Notes under the pieces: generated by a model
What the model saw: only the letters and a program-made list of their open reading frames with translations
What the model was told of the DNA's origin: nothing
The model's database searches: none
Program-made: the position numbers and the translations under genes
Shown: positions 24,631-34,286 of the stretch, piece by piece
Layout: every line of letters starts with the position of its first letter
Numbering within the stretch: the first letter of the stretch is position 1
From: Gluconacetobacter azotocaptans
Lineage (GTDB): Bacteria; Pseudomonadota; Alphaproteobacteria; Acetobacterales; Acetobacteraceae
Length of the DNA stretch: 64,000 bases
Reading direction: 5' to 3'
NCBI RefSeq assembly: GCF_014174355.1
Contig: NZ_JABEQF010000002.1
Coordinates: 186,001-250,000, forward strand

Positions 24631-25449
24631 ATGACGAGAACGGACCGAACCGACATGCTGGCCCGTCTGCGCGGGCAGATCGCCCGGATGGAGCGGCATA
24701 CTTCCCGCCTTGCGCCCGACGCCGGGTGGGACGCCGGTCCGATACCCTGGGGGCTGGCGGTGCCCGAGATCGACCGGCATCTGCAAGGCGGCCTGCCGCG
24801 CGGCGCGGCGCATGAGGTCATCGGCCAGGGTGGGGACATGGCGCTGGCGGTCCTGCCGGCGCGGTTCGTCGCCCATGTCCTGGGGGTGGGCGGCGGCCCC
24901 GTGGTCTGGATCGGGGCCGGCCTGTTCGACCTGCATGCGGACGGGCTGGTCCGCGCCGGAGTCGATCCCGGTCGTCTGCTGTGCGTCACGGCGGGGCGGG
25001 ACGACGTCCTGGCGGTCTGCGAGGATTCGGTGCGGGCCTGCGGCGTTGCGGCAGTGGTGGCGGAACTGGAGGGCGCGCTGTCGCTGACGGCGTCGCGCCG
25101 CCTGCAACTGGCGGCCGAGGGCTCGGGCGCCACCTGTTTCCTGATCCGCCGGTCGCGGCGGCCGAACGATCGCACCCTGTTCCAGCCGACCGCCAGCGCC
25201 ACCCGCTGGCGCATCGCCGCCCTGCCGTCGCCCGCCCCCATCGCGGGGTCTCCCGGAATGCGGGGCGTAGGCGCGGCGCGTTGGTCGATGGATCTGCTGC
25301 GGTATCGGGGCGGGCGGCCCGGCTCATGGATCGTGGAGGTGGGGGATGCGCCGGATCGTCTCGTTATGGCTGCCGTTCCTGCCGGTCGAGCGGCTGCGGC
25401 GACGGCATGCCCTGTCGCCGGACCGGCCGCTTGTCACGCGGTCGCATGA
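24631..25449 (+). CDS. imuA: SOS mutasome protein ImuA
   Basis: 272 residues from ATG 24631 with a strong GGAGGGGGA site; the longer frame upstream crosses the LexA box and is rejected. ImuA is a RecA/SulA-like protein found with ImuB and DnaE2, needed for damage-induced mutagenesis. Family segments seen are RLRGQIARMERH, LPRGAAHEVIGQG, a predicted P-loop-region replacement (GGGPVVWIG), and RRLQLAAEGSGATCFLIRR. The last ~35 residues are encoded in sequence that also encodes the start of imuB: the two frames overlap by 104 bp. The SOS box upstream indicates LexA control. Confidence 0.92.
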   Translation: MTRTDRTDMLARLRGQIARMERHTSRLAPDAGWDAGPIPWGLAVPEIDRHLQGGLPRGAAHEVIGQGGDMALAVLPARFVAHVLGVGGGPVVWIGAGLFDLHADGLVRAGVDPGRLLCVTAGRDDVLAVCEDSVRACGVAAVVAELEGALSLTASRRLQLAAEGSGATCFLIRRSRRPNDRTLFQPTASATRWRIAALPSPAPIAGSPGMRGVGAARWSMDLLRYRGGRPGSWIVEVGDAPDRLVMAAVPAGRAAAATACPVAGPAACHAVA

Positions 25450-26872
25450 CGGGCGCCGGCAGGTGATCGCCGCCGCCGACCCGGCGGCCCGCGCCCAGGG
25501 GGTCGTGCCCGGCCAGCCCCTGGCGCAGGCGCAGGCGCTGGTCCCCGACCTGCAGGTGCTGGAGGCGCAACCGGATCGGGATGCCGCCGATCTGGCGCGG
25601 CTGGCCGGCAGGTGCCTGTGGATGTCGCCGCTGACCGCGCCCGACGGGGTGGACGGGATCTGGATCGACGCGTCCGGCTGCGCGCACCTGCATGGGGGCG
25701 AGCATGCGATGCTGGGCCGGTTGCTGGACGACCTGGGGCGACTGGGCCTGTCCGGCCGGGTGGCGATCGCCGACACGCCGGGGGCGGCCCATGCCCTGGC
25801 CCGGCACGGTCGGTCGCGCCGGACGGTGCTGCCGGCGGGCGCACCGGAGACGATGTTCGATTCCCTGCCGGTCGAAGCCCTGCGGATTGCGGGCGACACG
25901 GCCGACATGTTGCACCGGCTGGGCCTGGGGCGGATCGGCGCGGTGCGCGCCGCACCCCGCGCGCCGCTGGCCCGCCGGTTCGGGCCGTTGCTGCTGACGC
26001 GGCTGGACCAGATGCTGGGGCGGGTGGCGGAACCGATCCGGCCGGTCCTGGCGCCGGACATCGTCCAGGCCCGGCGCGGCTTTGTCGAACCGATTTCCAC
26101 GCCCGACGCCTTTCGCATGGTGATCGACGCCTTGGTCGCCGAGGTCTGTGCGGCGCTGCATCGGCGGGGCGAGGGCGCGCGGCGGCTGGATCTGGTCTTC
26201 GAACGGGTGGACGGGACGACGCGGTCGGTCCGGGTGGGCACGGCGCGGGCGGTGCACAATCCGGCGCATCTGGGCCGCCTGCTGGCGGAACGGATCGAAA
26301 GCGTGGAACCGGGTTTCGGGGTCGAGGCGATGCGACTGGCCGTCACGGCGGCCGAACGATGCGGGCCGGTCCAGGATGACGGCGCCCGGATGGGGAGCGG
26401 TCACAGAGGGGACGATGCGGACCTGTCGGTGCTGGTCGATCGTCTGGTCAACCGCCTGGGGCCGGAGCGGGTCTTTCGCCTGACCCCCGTGGCGACCCAT
26501 GTGCCCGAACGCCGCCAGCGCCGCATGCCGGCCGACCGTGCCGGCGCGGGCGGGATCTGGTCGGCCGACTGGCCGCGTCCCATCCGCCTGCTGCCGGCGC
26601 CGGAACCGGTGCGGGTGACGGCCCTGCTGCCCGATCATCCGCCGCATGCCTTCACCTGGCGCCGGTCGCGGCACGAGGTCGCGCGGGCCGACGGGCCGGA
26701 ACGGATCCTGGGCGAGTGGTGGCGGCCCGCAACCGACGCCGACAACGACCGGGTGCGCGAGTACTGGATCGTCGAGGACCGCGATGGCCGGCGCTTCTGG
26801 CTGTTCCGCCGGGGAGACGGGCAGCATGCCTGGTCGGGCGATCAGGGCTGGTTCCTGCATGGCTTTTTCTGA
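25346..26872 (+). CDS. imuB: Y-family polymerase-like mutasome protein ImuB
   Basis: 508 residues from ATG 25346, directly after TGGAGGTGGGGG, which fixes the start inside imuA. The N-terminus (RRIVSLWLPFLPVERLRRR) follows the Y-family fold but lacks the catalytic carboxylates of active enzymes such as DinB (no MDAFFASVE), the hallmark of ImuB as a non-catalytic adaptor linking the clamp, ImuA and DnaE2. A WIDASGCAHLHGG segment and the C-terminal WSGDQGWFLHGFF are characteristic of the family. dnaE2 starts 37 bp downstream. Confidence 0.93.
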   Translation: MRRIVSLWLPFLPVERLRRRHALSPDRPLVTRSHDGRRQVIAAADPAARAQGVVPGQPLAQAQALVPDLQVLEAQPDRDAADLARLAGRCLWMSPLTAPDGVDGIWIDASGCAHLHGGEHAMLGRLLDDLGRLGLSGRVAIADTPGAAHALARHGRSRRTVLPAGAPETMFDSLPVEALRIAGDTADMLHRLGLGRIGAVRAAPRAPLARRFGPLLLTRLDQMLGRVAEPIRPVLAPDIVQARRGFVEPISTPDAFRMVIDALVAEVCAALHRRGEGARRLDLVFERVDGTTRSVRVGTARAVHNPAHLGRLLAERIESVEPGFGVEAMRLAVTAAERCGPVQDDGARMGSGHRGDDADLSVLVDRLVNRLGPERVFRLTPVATHVPERRQRRMPADRAGAGGIWSADWPRPIRLLPAPEPVRVTALLPDHPPHAFTWRRSRHEVARADGPERILGEWWRPATDADNDRVREYWIVEDRDGRRFWLFRRGDGQHAWSGDQGWFLHGFF

Positions 26873-26908
26873 AAGCCCGTTTGAGCACGCCTGCTACGGG
26901 GACCGGCC

Positions 26909-29900
26909 GTGACAGGCTATGTCGAATTGCAGGCGATCACGAACTACGCGTTCCTGCGCGGGGCCAGCCATCCCGAGGAACTGTTTGCCCGGGCGAAGAC
27001 GTTGGGATACGCGGCGCTGGGCATTGTGGACCATAACAGCGTGGCCGGCATCGTGCAGGCGTGGACGGCTGCCGAAAAACATGGGGTGCGGCTGGTCGTG
27101 GGATGCCGGCTGGACCTGGTGGATGGGCCGTCGCTGCTGGCCTATCCGACCGATCGCGCCGCGTGGGGACGCCTGTGCCGCCTGCTGACCGAGGCGAAGC
27201 GGGAACGCGACGATCGGGATCCGGGCCTGCGGCGCGCGGATCTGGTCCAGGGAAGCGACGGGCTGATCCTGGTCCTGCTGCCCGACCAGCCGGACGATGC
27301 CCTGGCGCGGGACCTGGCGTGGCTGCACGGCCTCTGCGGCGCCGAGACGACCAACCGGGGCTACATGGCCCTGACCCTGCGCCGACGGCCCGGCGATGCC
27401 GTGCGGCTGCATCGCCTGGTGGACATGGCGCGGGCGGCCGGCGTGTCCGACGTGGTGATGGGCGATGTGCTGTACCATGTGCCCGAACGGTCGGTGTTGC
27501 AGGATGTCCTGACCTGCATCCGTGTGGGCTGCACGGTCGATCTGCTGGGCGGCCGGCGCGAACCCTATGCCGACCAGCACCTGAAATCGCCGGCCGAGAT
27601 GGCGCGGCTGTATGCCGATCATCCCGCAGCACTGGCCCGCACGGCCGAGATCGCGGCGCGCTGCGGGTTCTCGCCGGCCGATCTGCGCTACCAATATCCG
27701 GCGGAAAGCGACGATCCGGCCGAGGCCCCGCAGGACCGGCTGGACCGTCTGGCCCGTGCCGCCCTGCGCGACCGCTATCCCGCCGGCGTGCCGGACGGGG
27801 TGCGGGCGCAGGTGGAATACGAACTGGACCTGATCCGCCGGCTGGAATACGCGCCTTATTTCCTGACGGTGCACACCATTGTCCGCCAGGCGCGCGCGCA
27901 GGGCATCGTCTGCCAGGGGCGGGGATCGGCCGCCAATTCGGCCGTCTGCTATGTGCTGCGCATTACCGAGATCGACCCCGCGACGTCGAACCTGCTGTTC
28001 GAACGCTTCCTGTCGGCCGAACGGCGGGAACCGCCCGATATCGACGTCGATTTCGAAAGCGACCGGCGCGAGGAGGTCATCCAGTGGATCTACCGGCGGT
28101 ATGGCCGCGACCGCGCGGCGCTGTGCGCCACCGTCATGCGCTATCGCGCGCGCGGCGCGCTGCGCGACGTGGGCAAGGTGATGGGCCTGCCCGCCGATGT
28201 CACCGGCCTGCTGTCGACGCATCTGGGCGGCATGTCCTTCGACGAGGGCGCGTTTCATGACCGGGCGCGGGAACTCGGCCTCAACCTGCAGGATCGCCGC
28301 CTGCTGCTGACCCTGCAACTGGCGGGCGAACTGATCGGCTTTCCCCGCCAGTTGGGCACCCATCCGGGCGGGTTCGTGCTGACCCGCGACCGGCTGGACG
28401 ATCTGGTGCCCATCCAGCCGGCGGCGATGGAAGACCGGCAGATCATCGTCTGGGACAAGGACGATATCGACGCGTTGCGCTTCATGAAGGTCGATGTGCT
28501 GGGCCTGGGCATGCTGGGCTGCATGCGCCGCGCGTTCGACCTGCTGGAGGACCATCACGGTTTGCGCCTGAGCCTGGCCGGCATTCCCCATGATGACGCG
28601 CCCACCTATGCGATGATCCGCCGCGCCGACACCATCGGCACCTTCCAGATCGAAAGCCGGGCGCAGATGGCCATGCTGCCGCGCCTCAGGCCTCGGGAAT
28701 TCTACGATCTGGTGGTGCAGGTCGCCATCGTGCGCCCCGGCCCGATCCAGGGGGACATGGTCCACCCCTACCTGCTGCGGCGCGAGGGGAAGGAGAAAGT
28801 GGACTACCCGACCCCGGAGATGGAGAAGATCCTGAAAAAGACGTTGGGTGTCCCGCTGTTCCAGGAACAGGCGATGCAGATCGCCATTGACTGCGCCGGC
28901 TTCACCCCCGGCGAGGCCGACGAACTGCGCCGCGCCATGGGCACCTTCCGGGGCGAGGGCACGGTGTCCTATTTCCGCGAGCGGCTGATTGCCGGCATGA
29001 CGGCGCGGCATTATCCGGCGGAGTTCGCCGAACGTATCTTTCGTCAACTGGAAGGATTCGGATCGTACGGCTTTCCGGAAAGCCATGCGGCGTCCTTCGC
29101 CCTGGTCGCCTATGCCTCATCGTGGGTGAAATGCCATTATCCGGACGTGTTCTGCGCGGCCCTGCTGAACAGCCAGCCGATGGGCTTCTACCGCCCGGCG
29201 CAGATCGTGCGCGACGCGCGGGCGCATGGCGTGTGCATCCGTCCGGTCTGCGTCAATGCGTCGCGCTGGGAGTGTACGCTGGAACGACGGGAAGGCGCGG
29301 CGGGGCTGGCCGTGCGCCTGGGCCTGCGGATGGTCAAGGGCCTGTCCAATCGGGACGCGGCCGATCTGGTAGCCCACCGCATGCCGCCGTACGAGAGCCT
29401 CGACGATGTGTGGCGTCGCGCGGGCCTGCGGCCCGATGCGCTGGAATGCCTGGCCCAGGCCGACGCCTTCCAGGCCCTGGGCCGGGATCGGCGCGCCGCC
29501 CTGTGGGATATCAGGGGGCTGGCGGACACACCCCTGCCGCTGTTCGCGGCGGCGGACAAGGGCCGCAACCGTCCGCTGCCCGAATTCGTCGAGCCCGATG
29601 TCTGGCTGGCGCCGATGACCGAGGGGCAGGACGTCGTCGAGGATTATCACGCCACCGGCCTGACCCTGCGCCGCCATCCCGTCGCGTTCCTGCGCGATGC
29701 GTTGCAGGCGCGCGGCATGGTGGCCTGCGCCGACCTGCGCCGGCTGCGCGACGGATGCCGCGTCGTCGTGGCCGGGCTGGTGCTGATGCGCCAGCGGCCC
29801 GGCACCGCACGGGGCGTGATGTTCATGACGATCGAGGACGAAACCGCGATGGCCAACCTGATCCTGTGGCAGGATCGCATCGCCGCGCAACGCCAGCTTG

Positions 29901-30070
29901 TGCTGTCGGCCCGCCTGGTGGCCTGCCACGGCAAGCTGCAACGCGAAGGGGAGGTGACGCATGTGGTCACCGACCGGTTGGAAGATCTGACGGCGCTGCT
30001 GCGCGACATTGGCCGGACGGATCTGAGGTCGGGTACGCCGCTGGTCATCGCGTCGCGGGATTTCCGGTAG
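26909..30070 (+). CDS. dnaE2: Error-prone DNA polymerase III alpha DnaE2 (ImuC)
   Basis: 1053 residues from GTG 26909. A PHP domain occupies ~1-230 ([31 protein letters not shown]). The C-family polymerase core has the catalytic aspartates in [16 protein letters not shown] and the [12 protein letters not shown]-type segment (here [15 protein letters not shown]). [29 protein letters not shown] is the family's conserved thumb/fingers region. A C-terminal OB-fold lies at ~930-1010. The length is typical of DnaE2, which is shorter than the replicative DnaE1. It performs mutagenic translesion synthesis with ImuA and ImuB, and is the last gene of the SOS operon. Confidence 0.95.
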   Translation: MTGYVELQAITNYAFLRGASHPEELFARAKTLGYAALGIVDHNSVAGIVQAWTAAEKHGVRLVVGCRLDLVDGPSLLAYPTDRAAWGRLCRLLTEAKRERDDRDPGLRRADLVQGSDGLILVLLPDQPDDALARDLAWLHGLCGAETTNRGYMALTLRRRPGDAVRLHRLVDMARAAGVSDVVMGDVLYHVPERSVLQDVLTCIRVGCTVDLLGGRREPYADQHLKSPAEMARLYADHPAALARTAEIAARCGFSPADLRYQYPAESDDPAEAPQDRLDRLARAALRDRYPAGVPDGVRAQVEYELDLIRRLEYAPYFLTVHTIVRQARAQGIVCQGRGSAANSAVCYVLRITEIDPATSNLLFERFLSAERREPPDIDVDFESDRREEVIQWIYRRYGRDRAALCATVMRYRARGALRDVGKVMGLPADVTGLLSTHLGGMSFDEGAFHDRARELGLNLQDRRLLLTLQLAGELIGFPRQLGTHPGGFVLTRDRLDDLVPIQPAAMEDRQIIVWDKDDIDALRFMKVDVLGLGMLGCMRRAFDLLEDHHGLRLSLAGIPHDDAPTYAMIRRADTIGTFQIESRAQMAMLPRLRPREFYDLVVQVAIVRPGPIQGDMVHPYLLRREGKEKVDYPTPEMEKILKKTLGVPLFQEQAMQIAIDCAGFTPGEADELRRAMGTFRGEGTVSYFRERLIAGMTARHYPAEFAERIFRQLEGFGSYGFPESHAASFALVAYASSWVKCHYPDVFCAALLNSQPMGFYRPAQIVRDARAHGVCIRPVCVNASRWECTLERREGAAGLAVRLGLRMVKGLSNRDAADLVAHRMPPYESLDDVWRRAGLRPDALECLAQADAFQALGRDRRAALWDIRGLADTPLPLFAAADKGRNRPLPEFVEPDVWLAPMTEGQDVVEDYHATGLTLRRHPVAFLRDALQARGMVACADLRRLRDGCRVVVAGLVLMRQRPGTARGVMFMTIEDETAMANLILWQDRIAAQRQLVLSARLVACHGKLQREGEVTHVVTDRLEDLTALLRDIGRTDLRSGTPLVIASRDFR

Positions 30071-30113
30071 ATCGTCGCCCGGCAAGCGTCGATCACGCCC
30101 CGTTCCATGATTC

Positions 30114-30181
30114 GAAATCGCAACAGTCGTTATCGAAATAGAACTTGCTTTTGCAGCCCGCGACAACGAATGATTTCGATA
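30114..30181. promoter_or_regulatory. Repeated TCGAAAT motifs upstream of the 30-39 kb cluster
   Basis: TCGAAAT occurs at 30114 and 30133 on the plus strand and inverted (ATTTCGA) at 30173-30179. The second and third form the 9-bp inverted pair TATCGAAAT / ATTTCGATA (30131-30139, 30173-30181), 33 bp apart. The surrounding 170 bp are clearly AT-richer than the genes on both sides and lie before the first gene of the cluster, so a regulated promoter is likely. The binding protein is not known. Confidence 0.4.
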
Positions 30182-30247
30182 TCAAAAAAGCACAGGTGTC
30201 AAAATAAATCTGTAGGATTATTTTGTCTGTTTCCGAATGAGGAAGAA

Positions 30248-31426
30248 ATGGATTCAGTAGAAATCCTCGATAAAATAGTATCGTTCAATACGCGAAGTTC
30301 ACTTTCCAACCTCGACCTTATGGCTTTCATCCGTGAGTACGCCATGGCCAACAAGGCGCAGGTGGAAACGTTGCGTCATCCGACCGAGGGCAAGGAAGCC
30401 CTGCGGATCGTGATCGGCGATGTCGAGGCCGGGGGCGGCATCGCCTTCGCCGGACATGTCGATACCGTTCCGGCGGAAGGGCAGGCATGGACGTCCGACC
30501 CGTTCCGGCTTGGACGGATCGGACAGCGCCTTCAGGGGCGGGGGGCGGTGGACATGAAGGGTTTCGTCGCCTGCTGCCTGGCCGCGATTCCTGAAATAAT
30601 AAAACAGAATTTAGATTTTCCGGTTCATATCCTTCTGACCTACGACGAGGAGGTGAACGCCGAGAGCGCCCATCTGCTGATGAAGGACATGGCGGCGCGC
30701 AATTGCCTGCCGGATGTCTGCATCGTCGGGGAACCGACCGGCATGGACGTGGTCATGGCGCAGAAGAGCAAGCTGGTCGCCACCGTCACCATCAGCGGCC
30801 GGTCCGGACATTCCAGCGATCCCGATGGCGGCGTGAACGCGATCAGCGCCGCGTGCCGCGTCGTCTGCTGGCTGGACGACCAGGCAGAGCGGTTGCGGAC
30901 GGCGGAACGTCGCGACGAGGATTTCTCGCCGCCCTTCTCGACGATCAATGTCGGACGCATCAACGGGGGAACCTCGGTCAATATCATCCCCGACCGTGCG
31001 GTGTTCGAGGTCGAATGGCGGGGCATTCCAGGCGACGACCTGCATGCCCGCCTGCGGGACATGCAGCATTTCATCGAAGCCGACCTTATTCCGGGCACCC
31101 GCCGCAACGGCCGGGAATGCGGCGTCGATGTCAGGATCGAGGGCTGGTACCCGACGCTGCAGAATGACGACAATCAGGATCTGGCGGCCTGGATATGCCG
31201 CACGATCGGAACGGCCGCGCGCGGCGGCGTCAGCTACGCGACCGAGGCCGGTGTCTACCAGGGATGCGGTGTCCCGACCGTCATCTGCGGACCGGGAAAC
31301 ATCGCCCAGGCGCACAGGCCCGACGAATGGATCGACATCGACCAGTTGCGAAAATGCGAGAGATCCATTCTGGATATTTGCATGGGATTTGAAAAATCCG
31401 GTGTGGACGGGCGACGGACTTCGTGA
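30248..31426 (+). CDS. M20-family metallohydrolase, acetylornithine deacetylase (ArgE) type
   Basis: 392 residues from ATG 30248 preceded by AGGAAG; longer in-frame starts run through the AT-rich leader and are not credible. The di-zinc ligands of M20 enzymes are present: His70 in AGHVDTVP, Asp102 in GAVDMKG, the catalytic-base Glu134 and Glu135 in YDEEV, a Glu in VGEPTGMD, and a C-terminal His in AQAHRPDEW. The spacing and the GRGAVDMKGFVA block are closest to ArgE, but genes next to it are not for arginine synthesis. It heads a co-directional cluster with a TonB receptor and a molybdenum hydroxylase, so it may deacylate or open an amide of the compound taken up there. Confidence 0.85.
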   Translation: MDSVEILDKIVSFNTRSSLSNLDLMAFIREYAMANKAQVETLRHPTEGKEALRIVIGDVEAGGGIAFAGHVDTVPAEGQAWTSDPFRLGRIGQRLQGRGAVDMKGFVACCLAAIPEIIKQNLDFPVHILLTYDEEVNAESAHLLMKDMAARNCLPDVCIVGEPTGMDVVMAQKSKLVATVTISGRSGHSSDPDGGVNAISAACRVVCWLDDQAERLRTAERRDEDFSPPFSTINVGRINGGTSVNIIPDRAVFEVEWRGIPGDDLHARLRDMQHFIEADLIPGTRRNGRECGVDVRIEGWYPTLQNDDNQDLAAWICRTIGTAARGGVSYATEAGVYQGCGVPTVICGPGNIAQAHRPDEWIDIDQLRKCERSILDICMGFEKSGVDGRRTS

Positions 31427-31447
31427 CGAAGCGACAGGAGCGGCGGC

Positions 31448-31750
31448 ATGCTGTGCGAGAAAAGAACCTATCGCGTAACGACTGGGGGCGCGCAGGATTT
31501 CCTGGCCTTGTACCGGGCCGAGGGATATCCGATCATCAGTCGCTACGCCACCCTGGTCGGGTGCTGGACGCATGAGAGCGGCGTCCTGAATTCGATTCTC
31601 TTCATATGGTCCTACGAGAGCTACCACCACCGCGAACAGCAGCGCGCGAAGCTGGCTGCCGACCCCGCGTGGCAGGCCTTCAACAGGAAGATCGTCGGAC
31701 ATATCACTTTCCAGGAAAGTATTTTTTTGAAATCCGTCGATCTCTCATGA
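31448..31750 (+). CDS. NIPSNAP-family protein
   Basis: 100 residues, 21 bp after the hydrolase stop. It begins CEKRTYRVTTGGAQDFLALY and includes LVGCWTHESGVLNSILFIWSYESYHHREQQRAKL, the dimeric alpha-beta barrel pattern of NIPSNAP/ABM-like proteins (typical length about 100). Family members occur widely beside catabolic operons, and their reaction is mostly unknown. Context suggests a role with the uptake/hydroxylation cluster. Confidence 0.82.
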   Translation: MLCEKRTYRVTTGGAQDFLALYRAEGYPIISRYATLVGCWTHESGVLNSILFIWSYESYHHREQQRAKLAADPAWQAFNRKIVGHITFQESIFLKSVDLS

Positions 31751-31778
31751 TCCGGCGGTGCGGTGGAGGACGAGGCTC

Positions 31779-34193
31779 ATGAAGATATCCAAGGCACAAT
31801 GTTCCGTTATGGGTTCCGTCATGGTGGCGGCGCACCTGGCCGGGTCCACGGCCCTGGCGCAGGGAACCGTCGGCATTGCACCCGCCCCTGCCGCCCGCAA
31901 GCCGACGACCGGCCCGGCGCATGTCTTTCCCGCGCGTGCGATGCCCGCCCGCGGAACACCGGTCCGGTCCCGGGGCGAGGACATTGTCGTCAATGCCGGC
32001 ATCAATAACACGCTGGGCATCACCAACACCACGCCAGGCGGCGGCCTGATGCCGCCGCAGACCGCGGCACGATCGCAAAGCGGGCTGACCCGTGATTATA
32101 TCGCGCGGCAGAGCCCGACCTCGAACACCACCGCGCTATTGGCCAACCTGCCGGGCGTCGTCTCCACCAGTACCGACCCGCTGGGGGCGTCCAGCGACAA
32201 TATCTCGATCCGCGGCCTGAACCAGACCGAGATCGGCGTGGTCTATGAAGGGGTCGCCCTGAATGACTCGCTGACCTACATTCCCTATACCGAAAACGCG
32301 GTCGATACCGAAAACCTGCAATCGGTCACCCTGTCCCAGGGGGCGCCGGACATCACCGCGCCGTTGTATGGCGATGTCGGCGGCCTGATCACCATGAAGC
32401 TGCGCGACCCGGCGGAGCATATGGGCGGCCTGGTCAATCTCAGCTACGGGTCCAAGGCGTTGCAGCGCGAATTCGGCCGCCTGGACAGCGGCTATATCGG
32501 GCATACGGGCGTGAAGGGTTTCGTCTCGTTCTCATCCGCCACGATGGATCAGTGGCGCGGCATGGGCACGCAGTCGAAAATGCATGTCGACGCCAAGGCG
32601 ACCAAGGAATGGGGACGCGACAACAGCGTTTCGGCCATCTTCTCCTACGACAACAACGATACCAATCGCTATCGTCCAGCGACATTGCAGCAATGGAAGG
32701 AATTCGGACCTTCCTTCAATTATGACGGGAAATATAGCCCGGGCGATGTCAATTACTATAAATTCTATACCTATGATCGACGGACATACATGGTCATGGC
32801 GCCGGTGCATCTGCGCCTCAGCAAGGAACTGAGCCTGGACGCGACGCCGTCCTATCTGCATTACCTGGAATATTACGGCGCGGGCACGACGTTCAGCAAC
32901 ACCAACAGCTATTTCGGGTCGCAGCCGGCGGGCAACCTCAACCTGCCTTATACCACAAACGGCATTGCGACGGCGAAATACGTCAATCCGGTGCCGCAGC
33001 GCACGGGAACGCTGTCCACGGTCCTGACATGGACCCATGGCGCCAATACGTTCCGCATCGGGGACGTCTATTCCTACATGTCGATGGAAGAGCCGATCCT
33101 CTACACCTTGGCCGACTATCAGGGGCGCATCCCCAACCAGTGGGGCGCCTATCCGGTCAAGCTGCCGGATGGCCAGACCTACAAGACACTGGACCTGAAT
33201 ATCTGGCAGCAGATGAATGCGGTCTATTTCGACGATACGCTGAAGCTGCTGAACGACAGGCTGACGATCAATGCGGGGTTCAAGGAGATGATGCTGTCGC
33301 GTCACCTGACGAACGCGATCCCTGGTGCGAACTACAAGACCGGGGGCAGCTACGCGCAGCCGCTGCCGCAATTTTCGGTCAGCTACATGATGACGCCGAA
33401 GGACCAGATCTTCATCAACGCCACCACGGCCTATCGCGCGCCGCAATCGCTGCAAGCCTACGCGCAGATGTTCTCGACGGCCAAGCCGGGGCCGACGACC
33501 GTCGTCAACCGCCTGAAGGGCGAATATTCGATCGGCGAGGAAATCGGCTATCGCCATCACGGTCTGGTCAATGTGGCCCTGGCGCTGTTCAACTACAACA
33601 TGGTCAATTACCAGGTTCAGTCGACCACTTTCATCGACCAGGTGCCGATCCCCACGGTGCTGGACGCGGGCGGAAAGACGATTCGCGGCGCCCAGGTCGA
33701 ACTGGGGCTGCGGCCGTGGCATCATTTCAGCCCTTATGTGTCGGCCCAGTATCTGCATGCGACGATGGACAGTGACTACAAAACCGGCGGCGATGTGCTG
33801 CCGACCGCGGGCAAGATCGCGATCCAGAGCCCGAAATTCACCACCGCGGTGGGGCTGACATATGACGATGGCGCCCTGTTCGGGAATTTTACCTTCAATT
33901 ACGTCAGTTCGCAGTACTCGACGTTCATGGACGACCAGAAGATTCCGGCCTACGAGACGGCGAATATCTCCATGGGATACCGTTTCGGAAGCATCGGATT
34001 TGCAAAACATCCTCAACTTCAGCTTAATTTCATGAATATCGGCGCCAATAACTGGCTGTCCGGCCTCTACAGCGTCGGCAGCAACGCCAAGCCGACCATG
34101 GGGCGGCATGGCCAGGTGATCCAGGCGTCGGGGCCGCTTTATACCATCGGGGGCGGATTTGCCGCGGTGGCCTCGGTCACGACCGGTTTCTGA
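31779..34193 (+). CDS. TonB-dependent outer-membrane receptor
   Basis: 804 residues from ATG 31779 with GGAGGACGAGG upstream. A signal peptide (~1-28, MGSVMVAAHLAGSTALAQ) is followed by a ~60-residue Ala/Pro linker, a TonB-box-like segment (EDIVVNAG), a plug domain (SNTTALLANLPGVVSTSTDPLGASSDNISIRGLNQTEIGVVYEG), and a ~600-residue 22-strand-type barrel ending VTTGF with terminal Phe. It lacks iron-siderophore signatures that can be read with confidence. It sits between NIPSNAP and a molybdenum hydroxylase, suggesting import of the hydroxylase substrate or a precursor. Confidence 0.9.
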   Translation: MKISKAQCSVMGSVMVAAHLAGSTALAQGTVGIAPAPAARKPTTGPAHVFPARAMPARGTPVRSRGEDIVVNAGINNTLGITNTTPGGGLMPPQTAARSQSGLTRDYIARQSPTSNTTALLANLPGVVSTSTDPLGASSDNISIRGLNQTEIGVVYEGVALNDSLTYIPYTENAVDTENLQSVTLSQGAPDITAPLYGDVGGLITMKLRDPAEHMGGLVNLSYGSKALQREFGRLDSGYIGHTGVKGFVSFSSATMDQWRGMGTQSKMHVDAKATKEWGRDNSVSAIFSYDNNDTNRYRPATLQQWKEFGPSFNYDGKYSPGDVNYYKFYTYDRRTYMVMAPVHLRLSKELSLDATPSYLHYLEYYGAGTTFSNTNSYFGSQPAGNLNLPYTTNGIATAKYVNPVPQRTGTLSTVLTWTHGANTFRIGDVYSYMSMEEPILYTLADYQGRIPNQWGAYPVKLPDGQTYKTLDLNIWQQMNAVYFDDTLKLLNDRLTINAGFKEMMLSRHLTNAIPGANYKTGGSYAQPLPQFSVSYMMTPKDQIFINATTAYRAPQSLQAYAQMFSTAKPGPTTVVNRLKGEYSIGEEIGYRHHGLVNVALALFNYNMVNYQVQSTTFIDQVPIPTVLDAGGKTIRGAQVELGLRPWHHFSPYVSAQYLHATMDSDYKTGGDVLPTAGKIAIQSPKFTTAVGLTYDDGALFGNFTFNYVSSQYSTFMDDQKIPAYETANISMGYRFGSIGFAKHPQLQLNFMNIGANNWLSGLYSVGSNAKPTMGRHGQVIQASGPLYTIGGGFAAVASVTTGF

Positions 34194-34219
34194 ACGGACG
34201 GATCCGGGTGTACGGTGCG

Positions 34220-34233
34220 GCACGGATCCGTGC
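34220..34233. promoter_or_regulatory. Perfect 14-bp palindrome GCACGGATCCGTGC between receptor and hydroxylase genes
   Basis: GCACGGATCCGTGC is fully self-complementary. Beyond two mismatched pairs, the stem resumes (GTG 34215-34217 with CAC 34236-34238). It lies 27 bp after the receptor stop and 54 bp before the coxM-like start. It could be an mRNA processing or partial termination hairpin separating expression levels, or an operator; there is no T-tract. Confidence 0.4.
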
Positions 34234-34286
34234 GCCACGATGGGGGATGATATGAACGTTGCTGGCAATCCGTTCGGCGGCCCCGG

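Noticed and set aside
26894-29086. 730-codon minus-strand frame opposite dnaE2
   Set aside because: Shadow of the dnaE2 frame; no motif and no ribosome site, while dnaE2 is unmistakable.
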